Below, in pieces: positions 36,239 to 44,373 of a DNA stretch of 64,000 nucleotides (positions within the stretch are counted from its first letter, which is position 1; each line of letters begins with the position of its first letter). The notes under the pieces are model-generated. The model saw only the letters and a program-made list of their open reading frames with translations, did not search any database and was not told where the DNA came from. The DNA comes from DASXUX01 sp036504595 (GTDB taxonomy: Bacteria; Planctomycetota; SZUA-567; H5-PLA8). Both the position numbers and the translations under genes were made by a program. The DNA is taken from contig DASXUX010000081.1 in NCBI GenBank assembly GCA_036504595.1, forward strand, positions 1 to 64,000, read 5' to 3'.

Positions 36239-37569
36239 AGGGCGCGGGGAACAATGCCCCCTCACCCCGCGTTCGCTGCGCTCACGTCGGCCCTCTCCCT
36301 CAAGGGGAGAGGGTGAGACTAACGCGGCGCGATGCGCTGCGCTATGGGCTGCTGGGGTTGGGCGGCTTGGCGGGGGCGGGAGCGTTTGGTTATAGCTGCC
36401 TGAAAGCGTTTCGGTCCGAGAATCCGGCGAGCATTTTTCCGGGGGACGCGCCGAGCGGGGAAGTGTGGGAACAGTGGCGCGCGCGCGGATGGGCGCGCGA
36501 GGGCTACCATTACATTTCGCTGGGGCAGAATGTTGAGTGTCATATCTGCCCCAATCGCTGCCTGCTCGCGCCGGGAGATCGAAGCCACTGCCGCAATCGT
36601 GTGAACAAGGACGGCAAGCTATACACTCTGGCATACGGCAATCCTTGCGCGATGCATATCGATCCGATCGAGAAGAAACCGCTTTTTCATTTCATGCCCG
36701 CTTCGTCGGCCTTTTCGCTCGCAACATCGGGGTGTCCCTTTCGCTGCCTGAACTGTCAGAACTGGGAGATCTCGCAGGCTCGGCCGGAAGAGACGAAAGA
36801 CCCCAGCGGGCCGGAACTTCGTCCGACGCCGCAGGGACTGGCGGAGCTTACACAGGAAACGCAGCGGCGCTACAGCTTGTTTCCGGAAGACGTGGCGGCG
36901 AGCGCGGCGCATTTCCGTTGCGATTCGATTGCGTACACGTATTCGGAACCGACGGCGTACTTCGAGTACATGCTGGATACGTGCAAGCTTGCGCGCGCGC
37001 GGAAAATCAAGAACGTGTGGATTTCGTGCGGCTATATGAGCGGCGAGGCGCTGGCGGATCTGTGCAAGGTGCTGGACGGTGCGAACGTGAATCTGAAGAG
37101 CTTCAGCGAGGATATTTATAGAGCGCTCAACGATGGCCGGCTGCAGGCGATTCTCGATACGCTGAAATTTCTGAAAGAGCAGGGCGTGTGGTTCGAAGTG
37201 ACCAACTTGGTCGTGCCGACGTACACGGACAAGCCGGACATGATCAAGAAAATGTGCGACTGGCTGGTGGCAAACATCGGGCCGGGTTATCCGTTGCACT
37301 TTTCGCGATTTTTTCCGATGTACAAGCTGGCTCACCTGGCGCCAACGCCCGCGGAAATTCTGATGAAGGCTCGCGAGATTGCGCAGAACGCGGGGCTGCA
37401 TTACGTGTACATCGGCAATGTGCGCGGGCTGGAGGATGTCGAGAATACCTTCTGCCCGGGGTGCAAGAAGATGGTCGTGCAGCGCGACGTTTTTGACGTG
37501 ACCGCGAACCACGTTAAGCAAGGCAAGTGTGAGTTCTGCAATACCAAGATCGCGGGGGTGTGGGCCTAA
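36211..37569 (+). CDS. AmmeMemoRadiSam system radical SAM enzyme
   Basis: A 452-residue radical SAM protein. The ATG at 36211 follows AGAGGTGGGG. The cluster motif CPFRCLNC (Cys175, Cys179, Cys182) binds the 4Fe-4S that cleaves S-adenosylmethionine. An N-terminal CPNRCLLAPGDRSHCRNR and a C-terminal pair CPGCKK / CEFC may bind further metal. Residues about 38-66 read LTRRDALRYG followed by a hydrophobic stretch, looking like a twin-arginine signal or membrane anchor. Just before it, a GC-rich element is translated as PSPRVRCAHVGPLPQGE. The family occurs with Memo and AMMECR1; its substrate is unknown. Confidence 0.88.
   Translation: MAEADEKPVEGAGNNAPSPRVRCAHVGPLPQGERVRLTRRDALRYGLLGLGGLAGAGAFGYSCLKAFRSENPASIFPGDAPSGEVWEQWRARGWAREGYHYISLGQNVECHICPNRCLLAPGDRSHCRNRVNKDGKLYTLAYGNPCAMHIDPIEKKPLFHFMPASSAFSLATSGCPFRCLNCQNWEISQARPEETKDPSGPELRPTPQGLAELTQETQRRYSLFPEDVAASAAHFRCDSIAYTYSEPTAYFEYMLDTCKLARARKIKNVWISCGYMSGEALADLCKVLDGANVNLKSFSEDIYRALNDGRLQAILDTLKFLKEQGVWFEVTNLVVPTYTDKPDMIKKMCDWLVANIGPGYPLHFSRFFPMYKLAHLAPTPAEILMKAREIAQNAGLHYVYIGNVRGLEDVENTFCPGCKKMVVQRDVFDVTANHVKQGKCEFCNTKIAGVWA
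36255..36313. repeat. GC-rich palindromic element inside the radical SAM gene
   Basis: It shares ccgcgttcgctgcgctcacg and the closing palindrome with 1112-1170, where it is also translated. Both keep the host frame open. Confidence 0.85.
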
Positions 37570-37650
37570 AGGACTAGTGCTTCGTCATTCCTAAAGATTC
37601 GTGTGACTGACCGACCGCATGTACCCGAAGGTTTGGAGGTGACAGAGCAC

Positions 37651-37686
37651 TAGTCTGGAGTCTGGAGTCTCGAAGTCTGGAGTCGG
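37651..37686. repeat. 7-bp-period tract before the prenyltransferase-like gene
   Basis: Five GTCTGGA-type heptamers, with one shifted unit, end about ten bases before the ATG. Confidence 0.75.
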
Positions 37687-37694
37687 CGGATTAA

Positions 37695-38639
37695 ATGAGC
37701 TTTCTTAATTTACTAAGAGATCAACTTCGAGAAGGTATCGCTCGGAATCCGCCGGAGTTCCGCGAAAAGCACGCACGCTGGCTCTTGAGTCAGATGCGGC
37801 CGGAAGGCGGGTTTGCGAACCGGCGGGGGCAGGCGGATCTGTATTACACGGCGTTTGCGGTGCGGAGTCTCTCGGCGCTGAACGCGCTGCCGAGCGAACG
37901 GGTTCCAGAGATTGCTGGCTTTCTGCGCGATCTGCTGCGGCAGCCGGAAGCGGCGTGCATGCGGCAGCCGAAGGGAGCGTTTGCGGATGCGGTGATGGCG
38001 GCGTCGTGGTGGGATGTGCTGAGTGTGTGCGAAGAGGCCGGCGGCAAGCTGATCAGTGACGAGGAGCGTTCAAAGGCGCGACTTCTGACTGAGACGCGGC
38101 TAGGGAAGCTGCGGCGGCCGGATGGAGGTTGGGCGAAGACGGACATCGACGCGGCGAGCAGCGTTTATCACAGCTTTCTAGCGACGAGCGTGTATTTGCG
38201 GATGGATGCGGAGCCGCCGGAACCGGAACGAATGGCGGAACTGCTGACAAGAATGGCTCAGCCCGACGGCGGTTTTCTGGAAAATCAATACAGCAAGCGG
38301 CCGGGGACGAACGGGACGGCGGCGGGCGTGATGCTGAGCACGCTGCTGGGGCAGGTGGACGGAATCGAACGGCACGGCAGCTTCTTGGCGAAGATGCAGA
38401 GTTCGGACGGCGGATTTTTCGCGACGCCCAGCGCGCCGCTCTCGGACTTGCTCTCCACGTACAGCGGACTGTTCACGCTGAAGTTGTTGGGGCAGGCGGA
38501 CGCACGCATGAGCGATGCCGCGTTGCGCTACGCGCGCGGGATGGAAGCGCGCGACGGCGGGTATGTTGGCTTCGCGCTCGAGACGACGGCGGACTGCGAG
38601 TACACGTTTTATGGGTTGGGTGTGGAAGGACTGAACTGA
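37695..38639 (+). CDS. Protein prenyltransferase beta-subunit-like protein
   Basis: A 314-residue alpha-alpha barrel protein with five or six repeats of the prenyltransferase/squalene-cyclase type, each with a [K/R]xxxDGG[F/W/Y] turn: QMRPEGGFA (residue 32), KLRRPDGGWA (137), RMAQPDGGF (188), KMQSSDGGFF (234), MEARDGGYVG (284). The spacing matches eukaryotic GGTase-II/farnesyltransferase beta chains. Of the zinc ligands, an Asp-Cys pair appears in the last repeat (ADCEYTFYGL), but the usual His is Tyr, so catalysis is doubtful. No alpha subunit is visible. It follows the radical SAM gene on the same strand after 125 bases. Confidence 0.72.
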   Translation: MSFLNLLRDQLREGIARNPPEFREKHARWLLSQMRPEGGFANRRGQADLYYTAFAVRSLSALNALPSERVPEIAGFLRDLLRQPEAACMRQPKGAFADAVMAASWWDVLSVCEEAGGKLISDEERSKARLLTETRLGKLRRPDGGWAKTDIDAASSVYHSFLATSVYLRMDAEPPEPERMAELLTRMAQPDGGFLENQYSKRPGTNGTAAGVMLSTLLGQVDGIERHGSFLAKMQSSDGGFFATPSAPLSDLLSTYSGLFTLKLLGQADARMSDAALRYARGMEARDGGYVGFALETTADCEYTFYGLGVEGLN

Positions 38640-38640
38640 A

Positions 38641-38670
38641 TTCCGAGTTTAGAAATCAGAGTTCAGAACT
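38641..38670. repeat. 7-bp-period tract after a stop codon
   Basis: Four NNNCAGA-type heptamers start one base after the stop of the prenyltransferase-like gene. Confidence 0.7.
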
Positions 38671-38684
38671 GCAGGTGACAAGAA

Positions 38685-38719
38685 CACGGGCAGCCAACAG
38701 CGAACAGAGGCTGCCCGTG
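38685..38719. terminator. Hairpin between convergent genes (tgtggcacgggcag family)
   Basis: CACGGGCAGCC and GGCTGCCCGTG form a perfect 11-bp stem between two convergent genes. It lacks a T-run, so it may act as a weak bidirectional terminator or mRNA end protector. It is a short relative of 28721-28868. Confidence 0.45.
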
Positions 38720-38731
38720 CCACACGAAAGG

Positions 38732-39586
38732 CTATTTGCGTTTGCGGGCGATCAGGAGTTTGGTGCTGGGACCGTTGGTGAGGGTCTTGTTGAGCATGAG
38801 TTCGGGCAGGAAGAGGCCCGCGCCCATGGCTCCGCCGAGGACTTCGCCCAGGCCGATGTGTTTGCCGAGTTTGTAGGGCAGCTTGATCAGTGACCAGGAA
38901 CTCTTGAAGGCGAACTTGCTGACGCCGGAAAGATCCGTCGGCGAGTTCATGAAGAAAAATATCGGGCGGATTTCGACGACCTCCAGGCCGCGTGCTTCGA
39001 GGGCTTTGCGGTAGGTGTCCAAGGTGCGTCGCCGCACGTGACTGATGGCGTTCTCGACGGCCTGGTACTTGTCAAAAATGAGCGCGTGGCCACCGGGCTT
39101 GAGGGCCGCGGCGATATTGTCGAGCGCGCCGTTCCAGTTTTTGTCTTCCACGAGATGAAAGAGCACGTCGAAGGCGGTGGCAAGATCGCACGCGCCGGCG
39201 GCGTCGCCCAACGGCAGCGGCGCGCCGATGTCGGCTTTTTCAAACTGCCACGGCGGCGTGCCGAGATGGCCGAAGCGTTCGCGTGCGGCTTTGACGGCGA
39301 TCTCGGTAATGTCGAAGCCGAGAACGTGCGCGGCGCCCAGTTCCCGCCAGAGATCCAGGTAGAAGCCGGTGCCGAAGCCCAATTCAAGGATGCGGGCGCC
39401 GCCGATCTGGACCTGATGCGCATCCAATGCGCGCTTCAAAACGCACCGGCGTACGCGGTACGCCCAGCGATTGAAAGCCAGCCCGACACCGGCATGGCCG
39501 ACGCCGGCGAGGTTGAATTCGCGTTCCAACCGCTGGGTCCAATAGCGGTCGTTTTCGTAGACGGGTTTGGCGTTCGTGTCGTTCAT
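38732..39586 (-). CDS. Class I SAM-dependent methyltransferase
   Basis: A 284-residue protein with the Rossmann-type SAM-binding core: motif I ILELGFGTGFYLDL (residues about 65-78), an acidic end to strand 2 (VLGFDITEIAV, about 89), motif III-like ADIGAPLPLGDAAGACDLAT (about 118) and GGHALIFDK (about 165). The C-terminal ~80 residues carry a hydrophobic stretch that could contact membrane. The acceptor substrate is not evident. It converges on the prenyltransferase-like gene; the pair is separated only by a repeat tract and hairpin. Confidence 0.85.
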   Translation of the reverse strand: MNDTNAKPVYENDRYWTQRLEREFNLAGVGHAGVGLAFNRWAYRVRRCVLKRALDAHQVQIGGARILELGFGTGFYLDLWRELGAAHVLGFDITEIAVKAARERFGHLGTPPWQFEKADIGAPLPLGDAAGACDLATAFDVLFHLVEDKNWNGALDNIAAALKPGGHALIFDKYQAVENAISHVRRRTLDTYRKALEARGLEVVEIRPIFFFMNSPTDLSGVSKFAFKSSWSLIKLPYKLGKHIGLGEVLGGAMGAGLFLPELMLNKTLTNGPSTKLLIARKRK

Positions 39587-39608
39587 GGGGGAGATAAGGT
39601 ATAGGAAA

Positions 39609-39646
39609 CAGTCCAGAAGTCCAGGAGTCGAGAAGTCAAGAAGTCG
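39609..39646. repeat. 8-bp-period tract (agtccaga type)
   Basis: Four to five octamers of the form AGTCNAGA lie upstream of the divergent oxidoreductase gene. Confidence 0.75.
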
Positions 39647-39783
39647 GCTGCATGCGAACGCTCAACGCTACAAGCAGCGGACACTGGCCTTCTCGACTTC
39701 TCTGCTCCAGCTTCTTCTTGGACAACTTGCGTTCTGTGGTGTAAAGCTATCGAGGAGATTCCTTATAAGGAGAGGGTGCGACG

Positions 39784-41040
39784 ATGGCGAAGGGACAGAA
39801 GAATTTGAGCCGGCGGGGGTTCTTGAAGCGGAGCGCGGCGGTGGCGGGAGCCATCATCGGTGCGCCGTACTTTGTTCCATCTTCGGCGCTGGGCGATGAC
39901 ACACGGCCGGCTCCAAGCGACCGCATCATCATGGGCGCCATCGGCGTGGGCAACCAGGGAAGCGGCGATACGCGAACGTTCGCCGGCTTTCCGCAGGTGC
40001 AGATGGTGGCTATCTGCGACGTGAAGAAACCTGCCGCGGAAGGTCTGAAGAATCACTGCGACAAGCTGTACAACAACAAGGACTGCAAAATTTACAGCGA
40101 CTTCCGTGAAATGCTGGCTCGGACCGATATTGAAGCGATCAACATGGCGGTGCCGGATCACTGGCACGGGTTGATGTCCATTACAGCGATGAAGATGGGG
40201 AAGGACGTCTTCTGCGAGAAGCCGCTCTCGTTGACCATTCGAGATGGACGCGAGATGGTGACGGCGGCCCGCAGGTATGGGCGCGTGGTGTCGTCGGGCA
40301 GCCAGCGCGTGTGGGGCGATTATGGCCGGTTGGCTCAGATCGTGCGCAGCGGCGCGATCGGGGACATCAAAGAGGCGTACGTCAGCACGGGAGCGCCCTC
40401 GGGGCCATGCTTCCTGCCAACAGAACCGATTCCGGAAGGATTTGATTACGAGATGTGGCTGGGACCGGCGCCCGTGGGTCCGTACAATTCGGGCCGCGTT
40501 TCCGGATCGTACGGTGGGGTGGGCTGGCGAATTTTCGAAGATTACTCGGGCGGGCAGACAACAGACTGGGGCGCTCACAAGTGGGGCGGGGTGCTTTTCG
40601 CTCTGCAGCTCGACAAGACGGGCCCAAAGGAAATTTTGCCGCCAGGCGCAGCGTCCAAAGGCGTGACGATGCTGTTCGAGAACGGAATGAAGCTTGTGCA
40701 CAGCGGCGGCCGGGACATGGCGTACGTCGGCACCAGCGGCGAGGTCTCCGGCGGCAACGAAGCGAAGTTCAAGGATGTGAAGTACTACATCCCGAACTAT
40801 CACGGCAACCAGGGCTTCTACGGCGATTTCGTGCATTGCGTGCGCAGCCGCGAGCGCTGCTTCCAGGACTTCGAAGTCGCTCACCGCACGGCGTCGGTCT
40901 GTCACCTGATCAACATCTGCTACAAGCTGAACCGGCCGCTGAAGTTTGATCCAGTGAAGGAAGAGTTTATCGGCGATCCGGAAGCCAGCCGCATGCTGGA
41001 ACGGCCGAAGCGCGCGCCGTGGCGGATTCAGGGGGCGTAA
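39784..41040 (+). CDS. Gfo/Idh/MocA-family oxidoreductase with Tat signal
   Basis: A 418-residue NAD(P)-dependent oxidoreductase-type protein, exported folded by the Tat system (LSRRGFLKRSAAVAGA, residues 9-24). The Rossmann domain follows: IIMGAIGVGNQGSGDTR near residue 43 and VAICDVKKPA near 75; then the family Glu-Lys motif VFCEKPLSL near residue 143. The C-terminal domain is the GFO_IDH_MocA barrel-like sheet. Such secreted members are very numerous in Planctomycetota and allied phyla and are thought to act on sugars or inositols. AAGGAG lies upstream. Confidence 0.9.
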   Translation: MAKGQKNLSRRGFLKRSAAVAGAIIGAPYFVPSSALGDDTRPAPSDRIIMGAIGVGNQGSGDTRTFAGFPQVQMVAICDVKKPAAEGLKNHCDKLYNNKDCKIYSDFREMLARTDIEAINMAVPDHWHGLMSITAMKMGKDVFCEKPLSLTIRDGREMVTAARRYGRVVSSGSQRVWGDYGRLAQIVRSGAIGDIKEAYVSTGAPSGPCFLPTEPIPEGFDYEMWLGPAPVGPYNSGRVSGSYGGVGWRIFEDYSGGQTTDWGAHKWGGVLFALQLDKTGPKEILPPGAASKGVTMLFENGMKLVHSGGRDMAYVGTSGEVSGGNEAKFKDVKYYIPNYHGNQGFYGDFVHCVRSRERCFQDFEVAHRTASVCHLINICYKLNRPLKFDPVKEEFIGDPEASRMLERPKRAPWRIQGA

Positions 41041-41045
41041 CGTCT

Positions 41046-41086
41046 GGCTGTTGGCTCGTGGCTCTTAGCTCTTGGCTCTTGGCCGG
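41046..41086. repeat. 7-bp-period tract after a stop codon
   Basis: Five GCTCTTG-type heptamers start five bases after the oxidoreductase stop and fill most of the spacer before the convergent kinase gene. Confidence 0.8.
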
Positions 41087-41121
41087 CGCAATTTGGACGC
41101 GCTGCCAAGAGCCAAGTGCTT

Positions 41122-42051
41122 TTATGGCAGTCTGCTTTCCACCAGGTGTTGCAGATAGAGTTTGTTTGTGCTGAGAACCGCGAGTGCGAACTGGCGCGAC
41201 GTTTCGGACATCATTCCTTCCGGAACTTGTTCGATGACGGTGCGCACGCTTTCCTCGGAGAGCGAGAAGAGGCGTTCGGCCCACGCGTGTGTGGCGGCGG
41301 GGAACATGTCCAGGGTTTCCCGGACGACCTCATGCGTGGTCATGGGGTGGCGGGATTTGCTGGCAGTGCAGATGCCGGAAGGACAACGCAGGACGTAATC
41401 GGGGACTTCTCCATTCTGCAATAATGAGGCGCGCTGCGGGTCGTCGAGCTCTCTTCCCAACGATGAAGCGTGGTCGAAGGTCGGGGCCAGGTGATACCGC
41501 CGCGCAGAAACGCCGGCACGCGTGGCGATGACGCCCCAGTTTTCGTGGTGGCGGTCCTCATTGTTGACCCAGGCGTCGAAAAGCAGGTAGCCGGCGAAGG
41601 CGTCGAGGCTGCAGGTGACCTCCGCGGGCGGATTCCAACGCGGCGGAAGTTCCACGAACGAGAGCAGTGTCTTGGCGCTGGAGAGAGTGTGATAACGCAG
41701 ACCCGAGCGTTGTTCCGGCGGCAGCAAGCGTGCGATCACGCGGCGGAAACGCTTCTGTTGAAGGAAATATTCGCCCGGCATGAGAAAGCTGTGGCTGATG
41801 ACGCCGGGTGTATCGCCCCAGCAGGCAAGGTCCACGCGGGCGGCGGGCAATCCCATCAGCGCGGCCAGTTCGCTGGCGAGCTTTTCACTCCAGTATTCGC
41901 CAGTGCCTTCGCGAGCAGCCTTGAACAGCATGCGGCCGCCGGGGAGCCAGAACTTTAAGGTCGTGCCGGTGTGTTCACGGTCCAGCGCGCCGTCTTGCAC
42001 CGGGATGACCGCGAACTTAGCGGACGGAGTCTGGACCGTGGCGGCATCCAT
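41122..42051 (-). CDS. HipA-like kinase-fold protein
   Basis: A 309-residue protein. The ATG at 42051 has AGGAGG nine bases upstream. The C-terminal half matches the HipA C-terminal kinase: catalytic loop DAWVNNEDRHHENWGV near residue 165 (Asp, and Asn as metal ligand) and the metal Asp in LAPTFDHASSLG near 193. An N-terminal ATP-binding stretch is TLKFWLPGGRMLFKAARE. HipA proteins phosphorylate protein targets and can arrest growth. No HipB-type HTH gene adjoins; instead the gene overlaps the end of a PHP phosphatase gene by 35 bases. It may belong to the stand-alone HipA-like families rather than to a toxin-antitoxin pair. Confidence 0.72.
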   Translation of the reverse strand: MDAATVQTPSAKFAVIPVQDGALDREHTGTTLKFWLPGGRMLFKAAREGTGEYWSEKLASELAALMGLPAARVDLACWGDTPGVISHSFLMPGEYFLQQKRFRRVIARLLPPEQRSGLRYHTLSSAKTLLSFVELPPRWNPPAEVTCSLDAFAGYLLFDAWVNNEDRHHENWGVIATRAGVSARRYHLAPTFDHASSLGRELDDPQRASLLQNGEVPDYVLRCPSGICTASKSRHPMTTHEVVRETLDMFPAATHAWAERLFSLSEESVRTVIEQVPEGMMSETSRQFALAVLSTNKLYLQHLVESRLP

Positions 42052-42892
42052 GGTGCACCGCCTCCTCTTCGATCTGATGCTCTTGCAGCGAGGCGATTGC
42101 GTCGGCAATCGGGATTTCGGTGCGTCTGCGCTGAAGGAAGACGCTCACATACGTGTAGCCGGCGACCTCCAGCATTTCCAAAGCCTCTTCAAAATGCGCG
42201 CCCGTCTGGCCGGACACGTGCGCGTCGCCGCCAAGGACCACCGGGATTTTGCGCAAATTCATTTCCTTCAGGATCACGGGTCCCGGATTCATTTCAGGGA
42301 CATCTTTGCGCACGCCGCTGGTGTTCAGTTCCATTGCGATACCGGTGCGAGCGATCCGGTCGAGGCTTCTGCAGACATCGTCCATGATCAGCTTCAGGTT
42401 CCAGCTCGACGGAAAGCAGTTCTTGACGATATCCGGGTGCGCCAAGCAATCGTAAAGTTTGGTTTCGGCACAACAGGCAAGGTGATCGAAATGCAGGCGC
42501 TGGTAGGCAATGGCGTCGCCGGTATAGAAACGTTCCCGGTACTCCCGGCAAGGCGTATGCACTGATCCCAGGACGTAGTCGAAGGGCGCGGCGCGGTTGA
42601 TGTTTTCGATGAAGGACTCGATGCCGGGAAAGTATTCTTGTTCGACGCCGAGGCGGACGTCCAGGCGGCCGTGCCATTCGCGACGCGCTTCCGCGACCAT
42701 CTCCAGGTAGATCGGGAACTGCGCGACCGTCATCTGGCGGCTGGGAATCCAACCTTCGGGCGCGGGACCGTGATCGGTGACGATGATCCCTTTCAGTCCG
42801 CGACGCCATGCCATGGCGGCGTATTCCACCGGGCGGCCGACAGCGTGCCGGCAGAGCGGCGTGTGCATATGCGTTTCATATAGAAGCCGCAC
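42017..42892 (-). CDS. PHP-domain phosphoesterase (histidinol-phosphatase-like)
   Basis: A 291-residue metal-dependent phosphoesterase of the PHP family. Metal-binding motifs appear in order: ETHMHTPLCRH (residues 5-15), IIVTDHGP (about 37), VEQEYFPGIE (about 80), GSVHTPC (about 108), CLAHPDIVK (about 148), and LGGDAHV (about 219). This set is that of HisK-type histidinol phosphatases, but related proteins act on other phosphates or DNA. GTG at 42892, six bases after AAGGGG, is preferred to the GTG two codons earlier. The gene overlaps the HipA-like kinase downstream by 35 bases. No other histidine genes are present. Confidence 0.82.
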   Translation of the reverse strand: MRLLYETHMHTPLCRHAVGRPVEYAAMAWRRGLKGIIVTDHGPAPEGWIPSRQMTVAQFPIYLEMVAEARREWHGRLDVRLGVEQEYFPGIESFIENINRAAPFDYVLGSVHTPCREYRERFYTGDAIAYQRLHFDHLACCAETKLYDCLAHPDIVKNCFPSSWNLKLIMDDVCRSLDRIARTGIAMELNTSGVRKDVPEMNPGPVILKEMNLRKIPVVLGGDAHVSGQTGAHFEEALEMLEVAGYTYVSVFLQRRRTEIPIADAIASLQEHQIEEEAVHHGCRHGPDSVR

Positions 42893-43003
42893 GGTCACCC
42901 CCTTGGTTGCAGCGCATGCGAATATGGGGCCGGAGAATGCGGTTCACAGGGGGCACGCGCCTTGCGGCACCGATCGGAGGAAAAATGCAGCGGAGAGTTA
43001 ATC

Positions 43004-43084
43004 ATGAAATACCTTTTTGCGTGGATACTCGGCGTGCCGCTGGGGATTCTCTTCATCATCTGGTTAATCACGCATCTTCTGTAG
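43004..43084 (+). CDS. 26-residue hydrophobic membrane peptide
   Basis: The frame reads MKYLFAWILGVPLGILFIIW and ends LITHLL before TAG. GGAGAG lies six bases before the ATG, a near-ideal spacing. The whole peptide is one membrane helix with a Gly-Val-Pro kink, like small proteins of the MKYLxAWILGVP type that I believe occur in many Gram-negative bacteria. It sits between the divergent-ended PHP and NTT-like genes. Function unknown; it may modulate a membrane complex. Confidence 0.65.
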   Translation: MKYLFAWILGVPLGILFIIWLITHLL

Positions 43085-43097
43085 CGAGCTTCTCGGG

Positions 43098-44318
43098 CTA
43101 CTCCGGAGCGCGCCGGGTGAGTGGGACGGCGAGCACCAACCAGACCAGCGCGGCACCCGCAGCGATGCCGGCATAGAGACCTTTGGAGAGAAGCACTGGC
43201 GCGTTCTTGAGGGCGGCGATGGCCAGCGAGATCGCACCTTTGCTGCCGCGATAGCCCAGCACGTCAATGACCTCCTTGGCGCGATAGCGGACGTCAAATG
43301 AGAACGGGATGTAGAGGATTTCTTTTGCTGAGCGGAAGATTGAATAATCGAGAACCTTGAAGAGCAGGAAGGCCAACGCGGCGCTCTCCAGAGATGGATG
43401 CAGCAGCAGGTTGGCGCACGCGGCGGTGTGGACGAGCGGGATGACGATATGAACCAGCCGCAGAGGGAGATGACGCAGGACCAAGGGCGCGACGGCAAAC
43501 TGGGCCAGCGCGGAGCAGATGTTGACGTCGCGCCAGAACGCTCCCTGATAGGAGGTGCGCTCGTCGAGGCCGGCGATCTTGTCGGCCAGCAAGCTGTTGA
43601 AGTTCAGGTCGAGCGCGGTGGAGATGGCCTGCGTTGCGACAATGATCAGCAGCAGAATCAACAGCAGGCGATGCTCGCGAAAGAGGCGCAGACCGAGGTA
43701 GCCTGATGACGGTGGATGCTTCGGTGCGGCATCGGTGGTTGGACTGTCTTCAACGGCACAGCGATAGGCGAAGTCGGAGCAAAGCGCGGCGGGAATCACG
43801 GCGGCGGCGCCGAACACGAGCATGGTTTGCGTGCCGAGAATAGTCGCGTAGTGCTGGACAGCGCTTGCGCCGAGGATGGCGCCCATCGAGCCCATGCCGC
43901 AGATGGGGCCGTTGAGCGTTTTCGCGCGGTCGTGGCCCAAAGTGCTGTCGAGGAAAGACCAGTACTGTTCGACGAGAAGGACGATGTAGGCTTCGCGGAC
44001 GACGTAGAGGATTCCCGCCGCGGGCCGCCAACCTGCACGAATGCCCGTGTAGCAGCACAGGATCGCGGCGCCGGAGATCAGTGAGGACGTTAGAAGCGTT
44101 CGGCGCGGGCCGAGCCATGAGAGCAGCCGGCCGTAACCGTAGAGCATCAGCAGGACGCCGGCGGGCATGATGGCCATCACGATTGGGAGCGCGTCCTTGC
44201 CGTAAGCTTCCATGAAAAGCGTGCTGGCGGCGCTGCGGACGAGTTCGTAGCCGCAGAGCAGGAAGGCGGCGGCGAAGGCGATGGCCGCGGCGGCGAGGGT
44301 GGGGCGGGTTTGCTGCAT
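43098..44318 (-). CDS. NTT/Npt-like nucleotide transporter family protein
   Basis: A 406-residue protein with about eleven to twelve membrane helices. The segment FRSAKEILYIPFSFDVRYRA followed by KEVIDVLGYRGSKG (residues about 325-360) is close to the conserved block of ATP/ADP translocases (Tlc/Npt), which swap host ATP for ADP in Chlamydiae and Rickettsiae. Relatives in free-living bacteria have unknown substrates, and some are fused to HEAT repeats. The N-terminal conserved charged residues of true ATP/ADP carriers are not obvious. No Shine-Dalgarno is clear. Transport of a nucleotide or other anionic metabolite is an inference. Confidence 0.68.
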   Translation of the reverse strand: MQQTRPTLAAAAIAFAAAFLLCGYELVRSAASTLFMEAYGKDALPIVMAIMPAGVLLMLYGYGRLLSWLGPRRTLLTSSLISGAAILCCYTGIRAGWRPAAGILYVVREAYIVLLVEQYWSFLDSTLGHDRAKTLNGPICGMGSMGAILGASAVQHYATILGTQTMLVFGAAAVIPAALCSDFAYRCAVEDSPTTDAAPKHPPSSGYLGLRLFREHRLLLILLLIIVATQAISTALDLNFNSLLADKIAGLDERTSYQGAFWRDVNICSALAQFAVAPLVLRHLPLRLVHIVIPLVHTAACANLLLHPSLESAALAFLLFKVLDYSIFRSAKEILYIPFSFDVRYRAKEVIDVLGYRGSKGAISLAIAALKNAPVLLSKGLYAGIAAGAALVWLVLAVPLTRRAPE

Positions 44319-44373
44319 TTAGGGGAAAATAACCGAGGGGGAGCGCTTTGTCAGGTATGTGTGGCTTACAGAA

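Noticed and set aside
41122..42051. Classical HipBA toxin-antitoxin module
   Set aside because: No HipB-like HTH gene lies on either side; the upstream neighbour is a PHP phosphatase.
42985..43176. Alternative small protein starting at ATG 42985 behind GGAGG
   Set aside because: Its product is unbiased and overlaps the end of the NTT-like gene; the hydrophobic 26-residue frame in another phase is much more protein-like.
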